From: CAVSCR01 sp963726575
GTDB taxonomy: Bacteria; Actinomycetota; Actinomycetes; JAHEKZ01
Reading direction: 5' to 3'
Assembly (NCBI GenBank): GCA_963726575.1
Contig: CAVSCR010000006.1
Span: forward strand, 272,631-336,630
Length of the DNA: 64,000 nt
The position numbers were made by a program, and so were the translations under genes. Positions 8,026 to 16,935 of this stretch are shown here, piece by piece. The notes under the pieces were generated by a model. It searched no databases and was not told the origin of the DNA. It saw nothing but the letters and a program-made list of their open reading frames with translations. Positions within the stretch are counted from its first letter, which is position 1. Each line of letters opens with the position of its first letter.

Positions 8026-8910
8026 CTAGCCGGCGACGATGTCGCGCATGAGGCGAGCGGTCTCCGACGGCGTCTTGCCAACGGCTACGCCGGCAGCGGC
8101 GAGGGCCTCCGCCTTGGCCGCCGCTGTGCCCGACGAGCCGGACACGATGGCGCCGGCGTGGCCCATCGTCTTGCCCTCGGGTGCGGTGAAGCCGGCCACG
8201 TATCCGACGACCGGCTTGGTCACGTTCTGGGCGATGTAGGCGGCGGCGCGCTCCTCGGCGTCGCCGCCGATCTCGCCGATCATGACGATCGCCCGGGTCT
8301 CGGGGTCGTCCTCGAACGCCTGCAGGGCGTCGATGTGCGTCGTGCCGATGATCGGGTCGCCGCCGATCCCGACGCAGGTGCTGAACCCGAGGTCCCGCAA
8401 CTCGTACATCATCTGGTAGGTCAGGGTTCCGCTCTTGCTGACCAGGCCGATCGGACCGGCGCCGGTGATGGTGGCCGGAATGATGCCTGCGTTGCTGCGT
8501 CCAGGGCTGATGATTCCGGGGCAGTTCGGCCCGATGATCCGCGTGGTGCCGGAGTCGAGCGCCTTCTGGAAGAACCGAGCAGTGTCGAGCACCGGTACGC
8601 CCTCGGTGATCACCACCACGAGCGGCACCTGCGCGTCGATCGCTTCGTCGACGGCACCGAGTGTGAACCGAGGTGGCACGAACACCACGCACACGTTGGC
8701 GTCGGTCGCCTTGCACGCAGCAGACACGGTGTCGAACACCGGAATCGGCTCGCGCACACCGGAGTCGACGCTCTGCCCGGCCTTGCCAGGTGTGACACCG
8801 GCGACGATGTTGGCGCCGGCGGCTGCCATACGCCGGGTGTGCTTGGAGCCTTCAGACCCGGTGATGCCCTGAACGAGAATGCGGCTTGATTCGTCGAGCC
8901 AGATCGACAT
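8026..8910 (-). CDS. sucD: succinyl-CoA synthetase alpha subunit
   Basis: ADP/GDP-forming succinate-CoA ligase alpha chain, a TCA-cycle enzyme. The 294-residue protein has the CoA-binding GITGSEGSKHT near 15-25, IIGPNCPGIISP near 125, and the phosphorylated active-site histidine His251 in TMGHAGAIVSG. The start ATG 8910 is preceded by AGGAGA. It lies 20 bases downstream of sucC on the same strand, the normal sucCD order. Confidence 0.97.
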   Translation of the reverse strand: MSIWLDESSRILVQGITGSEGSKHTRRMAAAGANIVAGVTPGKAGQSVDSGVREPIPVFDTVSAACKATDANVCVVFVPPRFTLGAVDEAIDAQVPLVVVITEGVPVLDTARFFQKALDSGTTRIIGPNCPGIISPGRSNAGIIPATITGAGPIGLVSKSGTLTYQMMYELRDLGFSTCVGIGGDPIIGTTHIDALQAFEDDPETRAIVMIGEIGGDAEERAAAYIAQNVTKPVVGYVAGFTAPEGKTMGHAGAIVSGSSGTAAAKAEALAAAGVAVGKTPSETARLMRDIVAG

Positions 8911-8930
8911 GGTCGGGTGCGCCTCTCCTG

Positions 8931-10106
8931 CTACCTGGCCGCAGCCAGCTCGGCGGCCCGGCGGGCCGCATCGTCCATGGTCTCGACCTGCTCGATCACG
9001 TCGTGCTCGGCCTCGTCCAGGATCCGTCGACCTTCGTCGGCGTTGTTGCCGTCGAGTCGCACGACGATCGGCTTGTCGATCGCGTCCCCGCGTCGCTTCA
9101 GCATCTCCATCGCCTGGACGATGCCGTTGGCCACGGCGTCGCAGGCAGTGATGCCGCCGAAGACGTTGACGAAAACCGCCCTGACCTGGGGATCGCCCAG
9201 AACGATCTCCAAGCCGTCGGCCATCACCTGCGCGGACGCCCCTCCCCCGATGTCGAGGAAGTTGGCGGGCTCGACGCCGCCGAACTGGGCACCGGCGTAG
9301 GACACGACGTCGAGCGTGCTCATGACCAGCCCCGCACCGTTGCCGATGATGCCGACGGCGCCGTCGAGCTTGACGTAGTTGAGGTTCTTCTCCTTGGCCA
9401 GCAGCTCCAAGGGGTCCGTCTCGTCACGCACCACGAACCCCTGGTGATCGAGGTGACGGAACCCGGCGTTGTCGTCCAGGGTGACCTTGCCGTCAAGGGC
9501 GAGCACCTGTCCGTCCGCGGACTTGACCAGCGGGTTGACCTCGACCAGGGTCGCGTCCTCGTTCAGCAGCGTTCCCCACAGTCCCACCAGCACCTGCGCG
9601 ACGTCCTCGGCGACGTCGGCGGGGAAGTTCGCCTGCGTCACGATCTGACGGGCCTGGTCGACCTCGAGGCCGCGCAGCGCGTCGACGTTCACCCGGATGA
9701 GCGCCTCGGGCTTGGTGCGCGCAACCTCTTCGATCTCCATGCCGCCCTCGACGCTGGCCATCACGAGGTACGAGCGGTTGGCCCGGTCCAGCAGCACGGC
9801 GACGTAGTACTCCTCCGCGATGTCCGTGGCCGGGGTGATGAGCACCCGGTGGACCGTGTGGCCCTTGATGTCCATACCGAGGATCGCCGACGCCACCGCC
9901 TGTGCGTCATCGGCGTCGTCGGCCAACTTCACCCCGCCGGCCTTGCCTCGACCACCGGTCTTGACCTGCGCCTTGACCACCACGGCCGCACCGAACCCAG
10001 CGGCGGCCTCTCGTGCCTGGGCGGCTGTGGTGACCACGGTGCCATCGGTGACGGGCACGTCGTTCTTCGCGAACAGCTCCTTGGCCTGGTACTCGAACAA
10101 GTCCAC
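8931..10106 (-). CDS. sucC: succinyl-CoA synthetase beta subunit
   Basis: Beta chain of succinate-CoA ligase, carrying the ATP-grasp nucleotide site. The protein has 391 residues, full length, beginning MDLFEYQAKELFAKNDVPV. It shows KAQVKTGGRGKAGGVKLA near 45-62, EVNPLV near 195, and FVNVFGGITACDAVANGI near the C-terminus. The start is GTG 10106 with AGGAG upstream. First gene of the sucCD operon. Confidence 0.97.
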   Translation of the reverse strand: MDLFEYQAKELFAKNDVPVTDGTVVTTAAQAREAAAGFGAAVVVKAQVKTGGRGKAGGVKLADDADDAQAVASAILGMDIKGHTVHRVLITPATDIAEEYYVAVLLDRANRSYLVMASVEGGMEIEEVARTKPEALIRVNVDALRGLEVDQARQIVTQANFPADVAEDVAQVLVGLWGTLLNEDATLVEVNPLVKSADGQVLALDGKVTLDDNAGFRHLDHQGFVVRDETDPLELLAKEKNLNYVKLDGAVGIIGNGAGLVMSTLDVVSYAGAQFGGVEPANFLDIGGGASAQVMADGLEIVLGDPQVRAVFVNVFGGITACDAVANGIVQAMEMLKRRGDAIDKPIVVRLDGNNADEGRRILDEAEHDVIEQVETMDDAARRAAELAAAR

Positions 10107-10235
10107 GCGACGCTCCTGTTATGACCCCGGATGGGCTCCGACCTGGCACAGGTCGTGCTGTCGATCAGCGCCGCGAGCCTAGCCCCGTCACACTGCGGCG
10201 GGCTGGATGGCCGAGTGCGACATCGCGGCGTCGAC

Positions 10236-10631
10236 TCAGTCGAGCAACGCCGACGCGTCCCGCGGAGTGTCCACCGAGCACTCGGCCAGGGCGTCCTTCG
10301 GCACGATGTCCAGAGCAGCGACGTTCGTCGCGGCGAGCACGACCGGCCCCTTCACGCCGGCGGCGTACGACTGCAACCAACGCCCGGCGCACACCCCCCA
10401 CCTGTCACCAGGCGTGAGGCCGGGGAATCCGAACTGCGGCATCGGGGTCGTCAGGTCGTTGCCCAGCAGACGTTGGTGGTCGAGGAACTCCGCCGTCACG
10501 ACAGTGCACACGGTGTGGGACCCGACGTCCTCCGGGCCGGTGTTGCAGTAGCCGTCGCGATAGAACCCTGTCACCGGGTCGAGACCACAGACCTCGAGCA
10601 GTCCTCCGAGAACATTCGACTGACCTTCCAT
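10236..10631 (-). CDS. DUF2237 family protein
   Basis: A 131-residue soluble protein of the DUF2237 family: NVLGGLLEVCGLDPVTGFYRDG at the start, then CNTGPEDVGSHTVC and a GDRWGVCAGRW motif. Conserved cysteines in the N-terminal half are typical of the family, whose function is unknown. I use ATG 10631; a GTG three codons upstream is possible. The gene follows the small membrane protein by 10 bases on the same strand, so it is likely the last gene of an AraC-regulator transcript. Confidence 0.85.
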   Translation of the reverse strand: MEGQSNVLGGLLEVCGLDPVTGFYRDGYCNTGPEDVGSHTVCTVVTAEFLDHQRLLGNDLTTPMPQFGFPGLTPGDRWGVCAGRWLQSYAAGVKGPVVLAATNVAALDIVPKDALAECSVDTPRDASALLD

Positions 10632-10641
10632 GCCCGACACC

Positions 10642-10860
10642 CTAGGCCGCGGTCCGGTGCTTACGACGGGGCGGATAGACGGCTCGAGCGATCGTCGCGG
10701 ACAACCAACCGAGGAAGAACCCCAGGCTGACGAGCCAGAACACCTCGAGCGTGCTGGAAGGGTCGATGAGCCGAACGACGATGAGGATCACCACCCAGAC
10801 GACACCCGTGGCGATGCTGTATCCGGTGTAGGTCCTCAGGCCACGCTTCATACTCGTCAT
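10642..10860 (-). CDS. small two-helix membrane protein
   Basis: A 72-residue protein with two hydrophobic segments (about 15-30 and 40-60) and a basic C-terminal tail (YPPRRKHRTAA). ATG 10860 overlaps the stop of the AraC-type regulator (ATGA), which supports both its start and its being real; an internal ATG at 10851 is the alternative. I do not recognise the family. Being coupled to the regulator, it may be part of what that regulator controls. Confidence 0.6.
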   Translation of the reverse strand: MTSMKRGLRTYTGYSIATGVVWVVILIVVRLIDPSSTLEVFWLVSLGFFLGWLSATIARAVYPPRRKHRTAA

Positions 10861-11789
10861 GCGCGTTCGCTCACCCAGTCCCTGGGATCGCCGGCACCCA
10901 ATTCGGTGACACCGGCGTCGTGCAAGGCGCCACACACGAGCGTCCTGCGGTGGGCCGCGAAGGTGAGCACATGCGCGATCAGACCGCCATAGGTGAAGAG
11001 CTCAGGCGGTGAGCACATCGTGTTGACGAAGGTGACGTCCACTAGGTGCTCGTCCTCGACGCGGTGCGCGAGGGCGACGAAGCGCGGACCCACGTCGTCG
11101 TACCACCTGCGCATCGTCGTCATGGACATGGTTCGCTCAGCAGCCATGTCGTACTCGGACTCACCGTCCTCCGCCAACTCCCACATCGCCATCTGTCCTA
11201 CGAGTCGCGCTAGCAGCGAGCGCAGCGTCGGTGCGTCATCGATGCCCTCGACGCTGATCTCGATCGGGCGGTCGAGTACGGCATCGTCCACACTCGCGGC
11301 CCGTTCGAGCATCTGCCCCACCAGCCAGACGTGGTGTTCGATCATGCCGGTCACAAGGTCCATGGGATCCTTCTCACTGGACGGGAGGAGCAATCCTCCT
11401 GGCGGTTGGAAGTGCACTGCATTCGCGGCACCGAGTCGGAACGTCGACGGTCGACGCCGCCACCGCGTCGGTGGGGCGCCATAGGCGCGGCTGAACGCAC
11501 GGGTGTAGCCCTCGTGCGAGTCGTAGCCAGCCTCGAGAGCCACCGATGAAACATCCGCGTCAGACGACACGAGCCGGTACGCCGAGCGTTCGAGCAGGAT
11601 GCGGCGCCGCAGGGCTGACGGTGTTTCTCCGGCGACGGACCTGACGAGGCGGTCCACGTGGAAGCGCGAGAGGTGGAGCCGCAAGGCGAGCTCCGTCGAG
11701 GTGACTCCACCGTCATCGAGTGAGTCGGCCAGGATGTCGACGAAGCTACGGAAGACGTCCGTCGCTGTCGTGGCAGCTCGCCGGCTCAT
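10857..11789 (-). CDS. AraC-type regulator fused to a DinB-like domain
   Basis: A 310-residue transcription factor with an N-terminal, not C-terminal, AraC DNA-binding domain: the first helix-turn-helix includes LALRLHLSRFHVDRLVRS (about 33-50) and the second VALEAGYDSHEGYTRAF (about 80-96) followed by APPTRWR. After residue about 140 comes a helical DinB/DUF664-like domain (MIEHHVWLVGQMLERAASV, LLARLVGQMAMWELA, GGLIAHVLTFAAHRR) likely to be the sensing or dimerising part. ATG 11789 is chosen because the upstream open frame is not protein-like. Effector unknown. Its stop overlaps the next gene's start. Confidence 0.85.
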   Translation of the reverse strand: MSRRAATTATDVFRSFVDILADSLDDGGVTSTELALRLHLSRFHVDRLVRSVAGETPSALRRRILLERSAYRLVSSDADVSSVALEAGYDSHEGYTRAFSRAYGAPPTRWRRRPSTFRLGAANAVHFQPPGGLLLPSSEKDPMDLVTGMIEHHVWLVGQMLERAASVDDAVLDRPIEISVEGIDDAPTLRSLLARLVGQMAMWELAEDGESEYDMAAERTMSMTTMRRWYDDVGPRFVALAHRVEDEHLVDVTFVNTMCSPPELFTYGGLIAHVLTFAAHRRTLVCGALHDAGVTELGAGDPRDWVSERA

Positions 11790-11849
11790 GCGTCGATCGT
11801 GCCCCACTCGCCAGGCGCCCGCTTGACCGATCTTGCTGACTCTGGCGTG

Positions 11850-12074
11850 GTACCGGCCGGTCGGTTCATGATCTGCGCAGAGGCCAAGTCGGGGAAGAAC
11901 CGGCTGCACCTCGATCTGGTGGTCGAGGACCTGGACACCGTCACCGCGGAGGTCGAGTCGTGGGGTGGCCGCTGGCTGGAGCCGGGCCGGACCCGTGAGC
12001 TGGAAGGCTTCCAGTGGCGGATCATGACCGACCCCGAGGGCAACGAGTTCGACCTGGACGTGTTCCCGAGCTAG
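11850..12074 (+). pseudogene. truncated VOC (glyoxalase-like) protein, C-terminal fragment
   Basis: The encoded segment SGKNRLHLDLVVEDLD, then WGGRWLEPGRTRELEGFQ and a final DPEGNEFDLDVF, is the C-terminal half of a glyoxalase-like VOC family protein, including the metal-site-like His and Glu positions. A full member has about 115-120 residues and an N-terminal beta-alpha-beta-beta-beta module that is missing. The 50 bases upstream, up to the AraC regulator start, encode nothing VOC-like. The frame is open from about 11799 but that extension is not homologous. It is best read as a remnant cut off when the adjacent regulator gene arrived. Confidence 0.7.
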
Positions 12075-12082
12075 GACCGGCG

Positions 12083-12814
12083 TTACACCGGCACCACGGC
12101 AGCTGGACCCACGGCAACCGACGACATGAGATCGGCGGTGATGGGACACGGTCTGAATCCCTTGACCATCAGGTAGATGCCCAGCGACAGCTCCCAGAAG
12201 AACTCCGGAATCGTCGCGATGACTTGAGCACCGGAGCCTGGTTCGATGACGTTGAGCAGCACGAGCGTCCCCGACAGGATGATCAGCGGTCCTCCGACCA
12301 GGCCCAGCATCGCCATACCGCGCGGCACCAGTCCGGAGCGGAACATCAGGTAGCCGAGGATCAGCCCGTTTCCGATGCCGACGACCCAGCCGGGGCCGAG
12401 CAGGAACGTCCAGTCGTGGATCGCGACCAACGACCTACCCGTGGTCACGAGCGAGCCATCACCGCCGACGCCGCCGACGTCTTGTCGCAGCGTCACGATC
12501 GCCATGACGCTGAGGAGGCCGACGGCGATGAAGACGGACTCCATGACGCGTGCCGTGACGTAGCCCAGCGCGAGGGTCTCGTCCTGCCGCTTCAGGATCG
12601 GGAACAGCACGACCGCGGTGCCGATGTTGGCAACGATGAGGACCATCTCGAGGAACGCTCCGAAGGCGATCCGGTGGTCAGCGCCGGCGCTGATGATGTA
12701 GCTGGGATGGCCCAACAGCGGGGTGTACAGCACCAACGCTGCGGGGATGGAGACGATGAAGGTGACGATGAACAGCGAGCCTGCTAGGAACGCGGTCCTT
12801 CTGAGTGGATTCAC
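12083..12814 (-). CDS. DUF4386 family membrane protein
   Basis: A 243-residue integral membrane protein of the DUF4386 family. It starts with a basic cap (MNPLRRTAFLAG) and has about six hydrophobic helices with the family-typical ADHRIAFGAFLEMVLIVANIGTAVVLFP segment near 45-72 and a HDWTFLLGPGWVVGIGNGLILGYLM block near 140-165. No enzymatic motif is seen and the function is unknown. It is followed by a 225-base intergenic stretch towards the GNAT gene and runs convergent with the VOC fragment. No neighbour gives a clear role. Confidence 0.85.
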   Translation of the reverse strand: MNPLRRTAFLAGSLFIVTFIVSIPAALVLYTPLLGHPSYIISAGADHRIAFGAFLEMVLIVANIGTAVVLFPILKRQDETLALGYVTARVMESVFIAVGLLSVMAIVTLRQDVGGVGGDGSLVTTGRSLVAIHDWTFLLGPGWVVGIGNGLILGYLMFRSGLVPRGMAMLGLVGGPLIILSGTLVLLNVIEPGSGAQVIATIPEFFWELSLGIYLMVKGFRPCPITADLMSSVAVGPAAVVPV

Positions 12815-13039
12815 ACTGGTCTCGTTTCGGTTGGTGAAATCACCTAGCCACGTGACCAGATCGGGCGCATGACCCGTTCATCCTGCTGATCCCAACAGAC
12901 CCGCTACCGCGCCAACCACGAAACAAGCGCTTGTCCCCTCGGGATGTGACGACGCTATCGCCCTTATCTGCCTTCGTGCACATGCGGGCGTATCCCGACC
13001 ATCTCGCTCGGGCAGTGCGCCCGGACTTAACCTGCTGAC

Positions 13040-13513
13040 GTGGTGCCTACCGTGACCCTGTTGGCGGACTCCCTGACGTCAGCCGACGCTGTCGCCGAGA
13101 TGAGGTGGCAGGAGTGGGGGCATTACCCCGAGCCGGAGGACCCGGCGTGGTGGCTGGAGACCACGATTCGTGAGGCAGGCACGCAGGAGCTACCGGTGAC
13201 CTTTGTCGCGCACGACCTTGACGGTGCGGTTCTCGGCGCGGTGGGCCTCGACACCTACGACCTGGACGAACGCCAGGACACCAGTCCGTGGGTCACCGGC
13301 ATGATCGTGCGCCGGGAAAACCGGGGGCAGGGAGTGGGACGGGCGTTGCTGCACCACCTGGAGCGATGGGCTGCCGAGCAACGAATCGCCGAAGCCTGGG
13401 CCGGCACCGACCTTGCGCTGGGCTTCTACCAGCGGTGCGGCTGGACCCTGCAAGAGACCTTCACCACGAGTACAGGCCAGCACATGGACGTTCTCCACAA
13501 GAGGCTCCGGTAG
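13040..13513 (+). CDS. GNAT family N-acetyltransferase
   Basis: A 157-residue cytosolic acyl-CoA-dependent acetyltransferase. The acetyl-CoA pyrophosphate loop is VRRENRGQGVGRALL (about 91-105), and the C-terminal GFYQRCGW strand-turn is typical of the fold. The substrate cannot be told from the sequence. Two adjacent GTG codons (13040 and 13043) are possible starts and no good ribosome site is present. Confidence 0.85.
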   Translation: MVPTVTLLADSLTSADAVAEMRWQEWGHYPEPEDPAWWLETTIREAGTQELPVTFVAHDLDGAVLGAVGLDTYDLDERQDTSPWVTGMIVRRENRGQGVGRALLHHLERWAAEQRIAEAWAGTDLALGFYQRCGWTLQETFTTSTGQHMDVLHKRLR

Positions 13514-13659
13514 TTCACGACGGTGGCCGAGCTCGAGGAGATGGCCCTCGGGGGTGAGTCAGGGGTCGTTCAGGGATCTGCCCGGAGGTATGCCGCTGGC
13601 CGCGCTGGCAGGGTCGTTGGCGCGTGAGTCGCACGACTGTGGCCCAGGAGGTGCACTGA

Positions 13660-14586
13660 ATGATCCAGGTCGAGAACCTCACCAAGCGGTACGGCCGGAC
13701 GGTTGCGGTGGACGATCTTTCGTTCACGGTTCAGCCGGGGACGGTGACGGGATTCCTCGGTCCCAACGGCGCTGGGAAGTCCACCGCGATGCGGCTGATC
13801 CTGGGCCTGGACGCCCCGAATGGGGGCAGGGCAACGGTCAACGGACATTCCTACCGGCAGGTTCGCTACCCGCTGTTCGAGGTAGGCGCACTGCTGGACG
13901 CGCGCGCGATGCACGGTGGCCGGTCGGCCTATCACCACTTGTTGTGTCTGGCGCAGAGCAATCGGATCCCGGCTCGGCGCGTCGATGAGGTGCTGGACCT
14001 CGTCGGCATCGAGTCCGCGGCAAGGCGTCGGACGAAGGGCTTCTCGCTGGGGATGAGTCAGCGGTTGGGGATCGCGGTGGCGCTGCTGGGCGACCCGGGG
14101 GTGCTGCTGTTCGACGAGCCGGTCAATGGGTTGGACCCGGAGGGGATCTCATGGATCCGGGGACTGTTGCGAGGGCTTGCCGCGGAGGGCCGCACGGTCT
14201 TCGTGTCCAGCCACCTGATGAGCGAGATGGCGCAGACTGCTGACCACCTGGTGGTGATCGGCAAGGGCCGGCTGATCGCGCAGAAATCCACCGCCGAGCT
14301 GATCGCCGGCAGTGCCGGAAATCACGTCGTGGTTCGGACTCCCGATCCGAACTTGATGAGCCAGACACTTGCCGACTCAGGCGCCAGGGTCGAACAGTGC
14401 GCCGATGGGTCGTTGGCGGTGTTCTCGATGCCTGCCCGACGCATCGGGGAACTCGCCGCGGCGCGCTCGCTGGTCTTGCACGAGCTCTCGCCCCAGCTCA
14501 CTTCGCTGGAATCAGCATTCCTCGAACTGACCGACGACAGTGTGGAGTACCGAGTGTCGACAGCAGAAGGGACGAGGCCGTCATGA
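13660..14586 (+). CDS. ABC transporter ATP-binding protein (ABC-2 type export)
   Basis: A 308-residue ATPase subunit of an ABC-2 type exporter. Walker A GPNGAGKST is near residue 37, the signature FSLGMSQRLG near 130, Walker B VLLFDEPVNGLD near 152 and the switch His of SSHLMSE near 188. After residue about 220 there is the C-terminal extension common in drug or antibiotic-peptide exporters. A strong AGGAGG (13646-13651) precedes ATG 13660. The stop overlaps the permease start (ATGA). The substrate is not evident. Confidence 0.92.
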   Translation: MIQVENLTKRYGRTVAVDDLSFTVQPGTVTGFLGPNGAGKSTAMRLILGLDAPNGGRATVNGHSYRQVRYPLFEVGALLDARAMHGGRSAYHHLLCLAQSNRIPARRVDEVLDLVGIESAARRRTKGFSLGMSQRLGIAVALLGDPGVLLFDEPVNGLDPEGISWIRGLLRGLAAEGRTVFVSSHLMSEMAQTADHLVVIGKGRLIAQKSTAELIAGSAGNHVVVRTPDPNLMSQTLADSGARVEQCADGSLAVFSMPARRIGELAAARSLVLHELSPQLTSLESAFLELTDDSVEYRVSTAEGTRPS

Positions 14587-15416
14587 CCAGGCTCGACCAA
14601 GCGGCGTCGACCGATCGGGCCAACACCACCCGACCGGCAGGCTGGCTCTTCCCGGCGGTGGCGCGCTCGGAGTGGACCAAACTCCGCTCCGTTCGCTCCA
14701 CCTACTGGACCCTGTTCGCCGCAACGCTCGCCACCGTGGCGCTCGCTGCGTTCCTCAGCGTGAGATACGTCCAGGTGTACCCCAAGGTCCCGCCGCAAGA
14801 CCGGGCCGGCTTCGACGCCACGTTGTTCAGCCTCAACGGGATCTATCTGGCCCAGATCGCGTTCGGTGCACTGGGGGTCTTGGTCATCACCTCCGAGTAC
14901 ACCACCGGCATGATCCGCAGTTCCTTGTCCGCCGTACCCCAACGCCGGATGTTCCTGGCCGCCAAGGTTGTCGTGTTCGGTGCTCTCACCTTGGTACTCG
15001 GCGAAGCCATGGCCTTCACTGCGTTCGGCATCAGTCAGGCGATCCTCTCCGAACAACATGTCGGCGTCTCGCTGGGCGATCCCCAAGTCGCCCGAGCCGT
15101 GTTCGGTGCTGGGCTCTACTTGACCGGCGTCAGCATGCTGGCGCTCGGCATCGGCGCCTTGATCCGCAACACCGCCGGGGCACTGTCAGCCTTCTTCGCC
15201 ACGATGTTCGCCGCCAACGTGGTGATCGACCTGCTGCCCACCACATGGCGCAACCACGTGATCAACTACCTACCCGCCAACGCCGGAAGCCAGATCTTCA
15301 CTGTGTACCCGAGTCACGGGGCGCTCGCACCCTGGACCGGTCTGGCCGTGTTCTGCCTCTACCCACTGATCGCACTCACCACCGCCTTCATCCTCATCGA
15401 CCACTTCGACGCCTAA
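14583..15416 (+). CDS. ABC-2 type transporter permease
   Basis: A 277-residue membrane partner of the ATPase encoded just upstream; ATG 14583 overlaps its stop. A short cytoplasmic N-terminus contains the SEWTKLRSVRSTYW motif shared by many actinobacterial ABC-2 permeases. Six hydrophobic segments follow, at about 40-60, 90-112, 130-152, 180-200, 205-225 and 250-275. The EYTTGMIRSSL segment after the second helix is the typical coupling region. Together the two genes make a complete exporter of unknown substrate. Confidence 0.9.
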   Translation: MTRLDQAASTDRANTTRPAGWLFPAVARSEWTKLRSVRSTYWTLFAATLATVALAAFLSVRYVQVYPKVPPQDRAGFDATLFSLNGIYLAQIAFGALGVLVITSEYTTGMIRSSLSAVPQRRMFLAAKVVVFGALTLVLGEAMAFTAFGISQAILSEQHVGVSLGDPQVARAVFGAGLYLTGVSMLALGIGALIRNTAGALSAFFATMFAANVVIDLLPTTWRNHVINYLPANAGSQIFTVYPSHGALAPWTGLAVFCLYPLIALTTAFILIDHFDA

Positions 15417-15476
15417 CCGGCACGTGCAGGGTCTTGACCCGGCTGCGTTGTCCGAACTGGATGGCAGACTGCCCAC

Positions 15477-16067
15477 ATGACTGGAGCGGGCCCGAAAGCT
15501 GACCTGCATCGCTACTTGCAGGCCGCCCGTGAGGCTCTGCTGTGGAAGCTAGAAGGGCTGTCCGACTACGACATGCGCCGCCCGCTGACGCCTACAGGCA
15601 CCAACCTGCTCGGGCTGGTCAAGCATCTGGCGGGCGTCGAGATGTGGTACTTCGGGGACGCCTTCGGGCGGCCCCCCAGCGGCCCGCGGCCGTGGTCGGA
15701 GGACGACGCCCGGAACAACGCGGACCTGTGGGCCACCGCCGAGGAGTCACGCGAACAGATTGTCGCGATGTACCGGCAAGCCTGGGCACACGCAGACGAA
15801 ACCATCTCGGCGCGCGATCTGGACGCTCCGGGACACGTGCCGTGGTGGCCAAGCGATCGCAGCGAGGTGACGCTGCACCAGATCCTCGTGCACGTGGTCG
15901 CCGAGACCCACCGCCACACCGGGCACGCCGACATCGTCCGCGAACTCATCGACGGCACCGCCGGTCTCCAGGCTGACGACGACAACCTCCGCACCACTGA
16001 CCAGGCGTGGTGGGAGAACTACCGCCATCAAGTCGAGCTCGCCGCCCAGAAAGCCAGCCAGGGCTAG
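15477..16067 (+). CDS. DinB family protein (DUF664)
   Basis: A 196-residue four-helix DinB-like protein. Putative metal ligands are the His of LVKHLAGVEMWYFGD (about 42-56) and the two His of ETHRHTGHADIVREL (about 142-156). Members with this pattern include mycothiol- or bacillithiol-dependent transferases, which is a plausible role in an actinobacterium but not shown here. The start ATG 15477 lies 60 bases after the ABC permease; the following methyltransferase begins 13 bases after its stop. Confidence 0.87.
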   Translation: MTGAGPKADLHRYLQAAREALLWKLEGLSDYDMRRPLTPTGTNLLGLVKHLAGVEMWYFGDAFGRPPSGPRPWSEDDARNNADLWATAEESREQIVAMYRQAWAHADETISARDLDAPGHVPWWPSDRSEVTLHQILVHVVAETHRHTGHADIVRELIDGTAGLQADDDNLRTTDQAWWENYRHQVELAAQKASQG

Positions 16068-16080
16068 ACGTGGACAGTCG

Positions 16081-16692
16081 ATGACACACGACTTCGACCA
16101 GGCCTACTGGGACAAGCACTGGCAGCAAGCGGTCCGTGGGGAGCCCGGATCCGAGAGCGCGATCGCACCCAATCCGTACCTCGTCCGCGAGACCGCCCAC
16201 CTGCCCCCTGGGACGGCGTTGGACGCGGGGTGCGGTGCGGGCGGTGAGGCGATCTGGCTGGCCTCCCGCGGATGGCAGGTGACCGCCACGGACATCTCCG
16301 ACCAGGCTCTCGCCCGAGCCGCGTACAGGGCCGCCGAGGCGGATCTTCCGCAGGAGGTGCACTGGCTGCAGGCGGATCTGACCGTCTGGGAACCCGGGAC
16401 GCAGTTCGACCTCGTGACCACGCACTACGCCCACCCGACGATGCCGCAGTTGGCGTTCTACGACCGGCTGCGCGGCTGGGTGACGCTCGGCGGCACGCTG
16501 CTGATCGTCGGACACCTGCACACGCCAGGGCGCGGGCACGAATCACCCGCCGAGGCGTCCGTCACCCTCACCGACATCACAGCGCCCTTGGACGCGAGCA
16601 CGTGGGAGATCGTCACCGCCGAAGAGCACACCCGGTCGCTCACCACCCCCGACGGTGGGTCGCTCACCTGCACGACGTCGTCGTACGCGTGA
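16081..16692 (+). CDS. class I SAM-dependent methyltransferase
   Basis: A 203-residue Rossmann-fold methyltransferase. Motif I LDAGCGAGGEAIWLA lies at about 44-58, the acidic end of strand 2 in VTATDISDQAL near 70, and the motif II-like LQADLTVW near 100. The length and N-terminus (FDQAYWDKHWQ) resemble the small-molecule methyltransferases related to thiopurine or tellurite-type enzymes. The acceptor is unknown. It follows the DinB gene by 13 bases and is likely co-transcribed with it. Confidence 0.88.
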   Translation: MTHDFDQAYWDKHWQQAVRGEPGSESAIAPNPYLVRETAHLPPGTALDAGCGAGGEAIWLASRGWQVTATDISDQALARAAYRAAEADLPQEVHWLQADLTVWEPGTQFDLVTTHYAHPTMPQLAFYDRLRGWVTLGGTLLIVGHLHTPGRGHESPAEASVTLTDITAPLDASTWEIVTAEEHTRSLTTPDGGSLTCTTSSYA

Positions 16693-16825
16693 CGCGTCGC
16701 GGTCTTCCCGGCCAGACGTGAGCCACGCGTCGAGGCTGGCAAAGGCAGCTGAACTTCGATGGATCTGCGCTGTCGGATTCCGTGGCTTCTCGCCCACTTC
16801 GGACGCGTTGGCTCAATGCGTTCGA

Positions 16826-16864
16826 GTTCTTGTCATCCGCAGGCGCTCGTCGGTGCGAGTGAAG
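16826..16864 (+). promoter_or_regulatory. ECF-type promoter-like element, copy 1
   Basis: GTTCTTGTCATCCG (16826-16839) and CGAGTGAAG (16856-16864) are separated by 16-17 bases. The same pair of blocks recurs at 17766-17803 directly before the ECF sigma factor gene. The spacing fits -35 and -10 elements of an extracytoplasmic-function sigma factor. Here it would drive the frameshifted lipoprotein gene 72 bases downstream. Conservation of both blocks and the following ATGTGACC, while the surroundings differ, supports a regulatory role. Confidence 0.6.
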
Positions 16865-16935
16865 ATATGTGACCCGAGACGGAGCGACGACGAGCCCGCC
16901 GAGATGCCCAACGGACCCGACAGAGGAGTTCCCAC

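Noticed and set aside
8026..8716. Extension of the PerM-like reading frame back through sucD
   Set aside because: The extension is antisense-frame shadow of sucD, which is fully supported; the PerM start must be at or after 7981.
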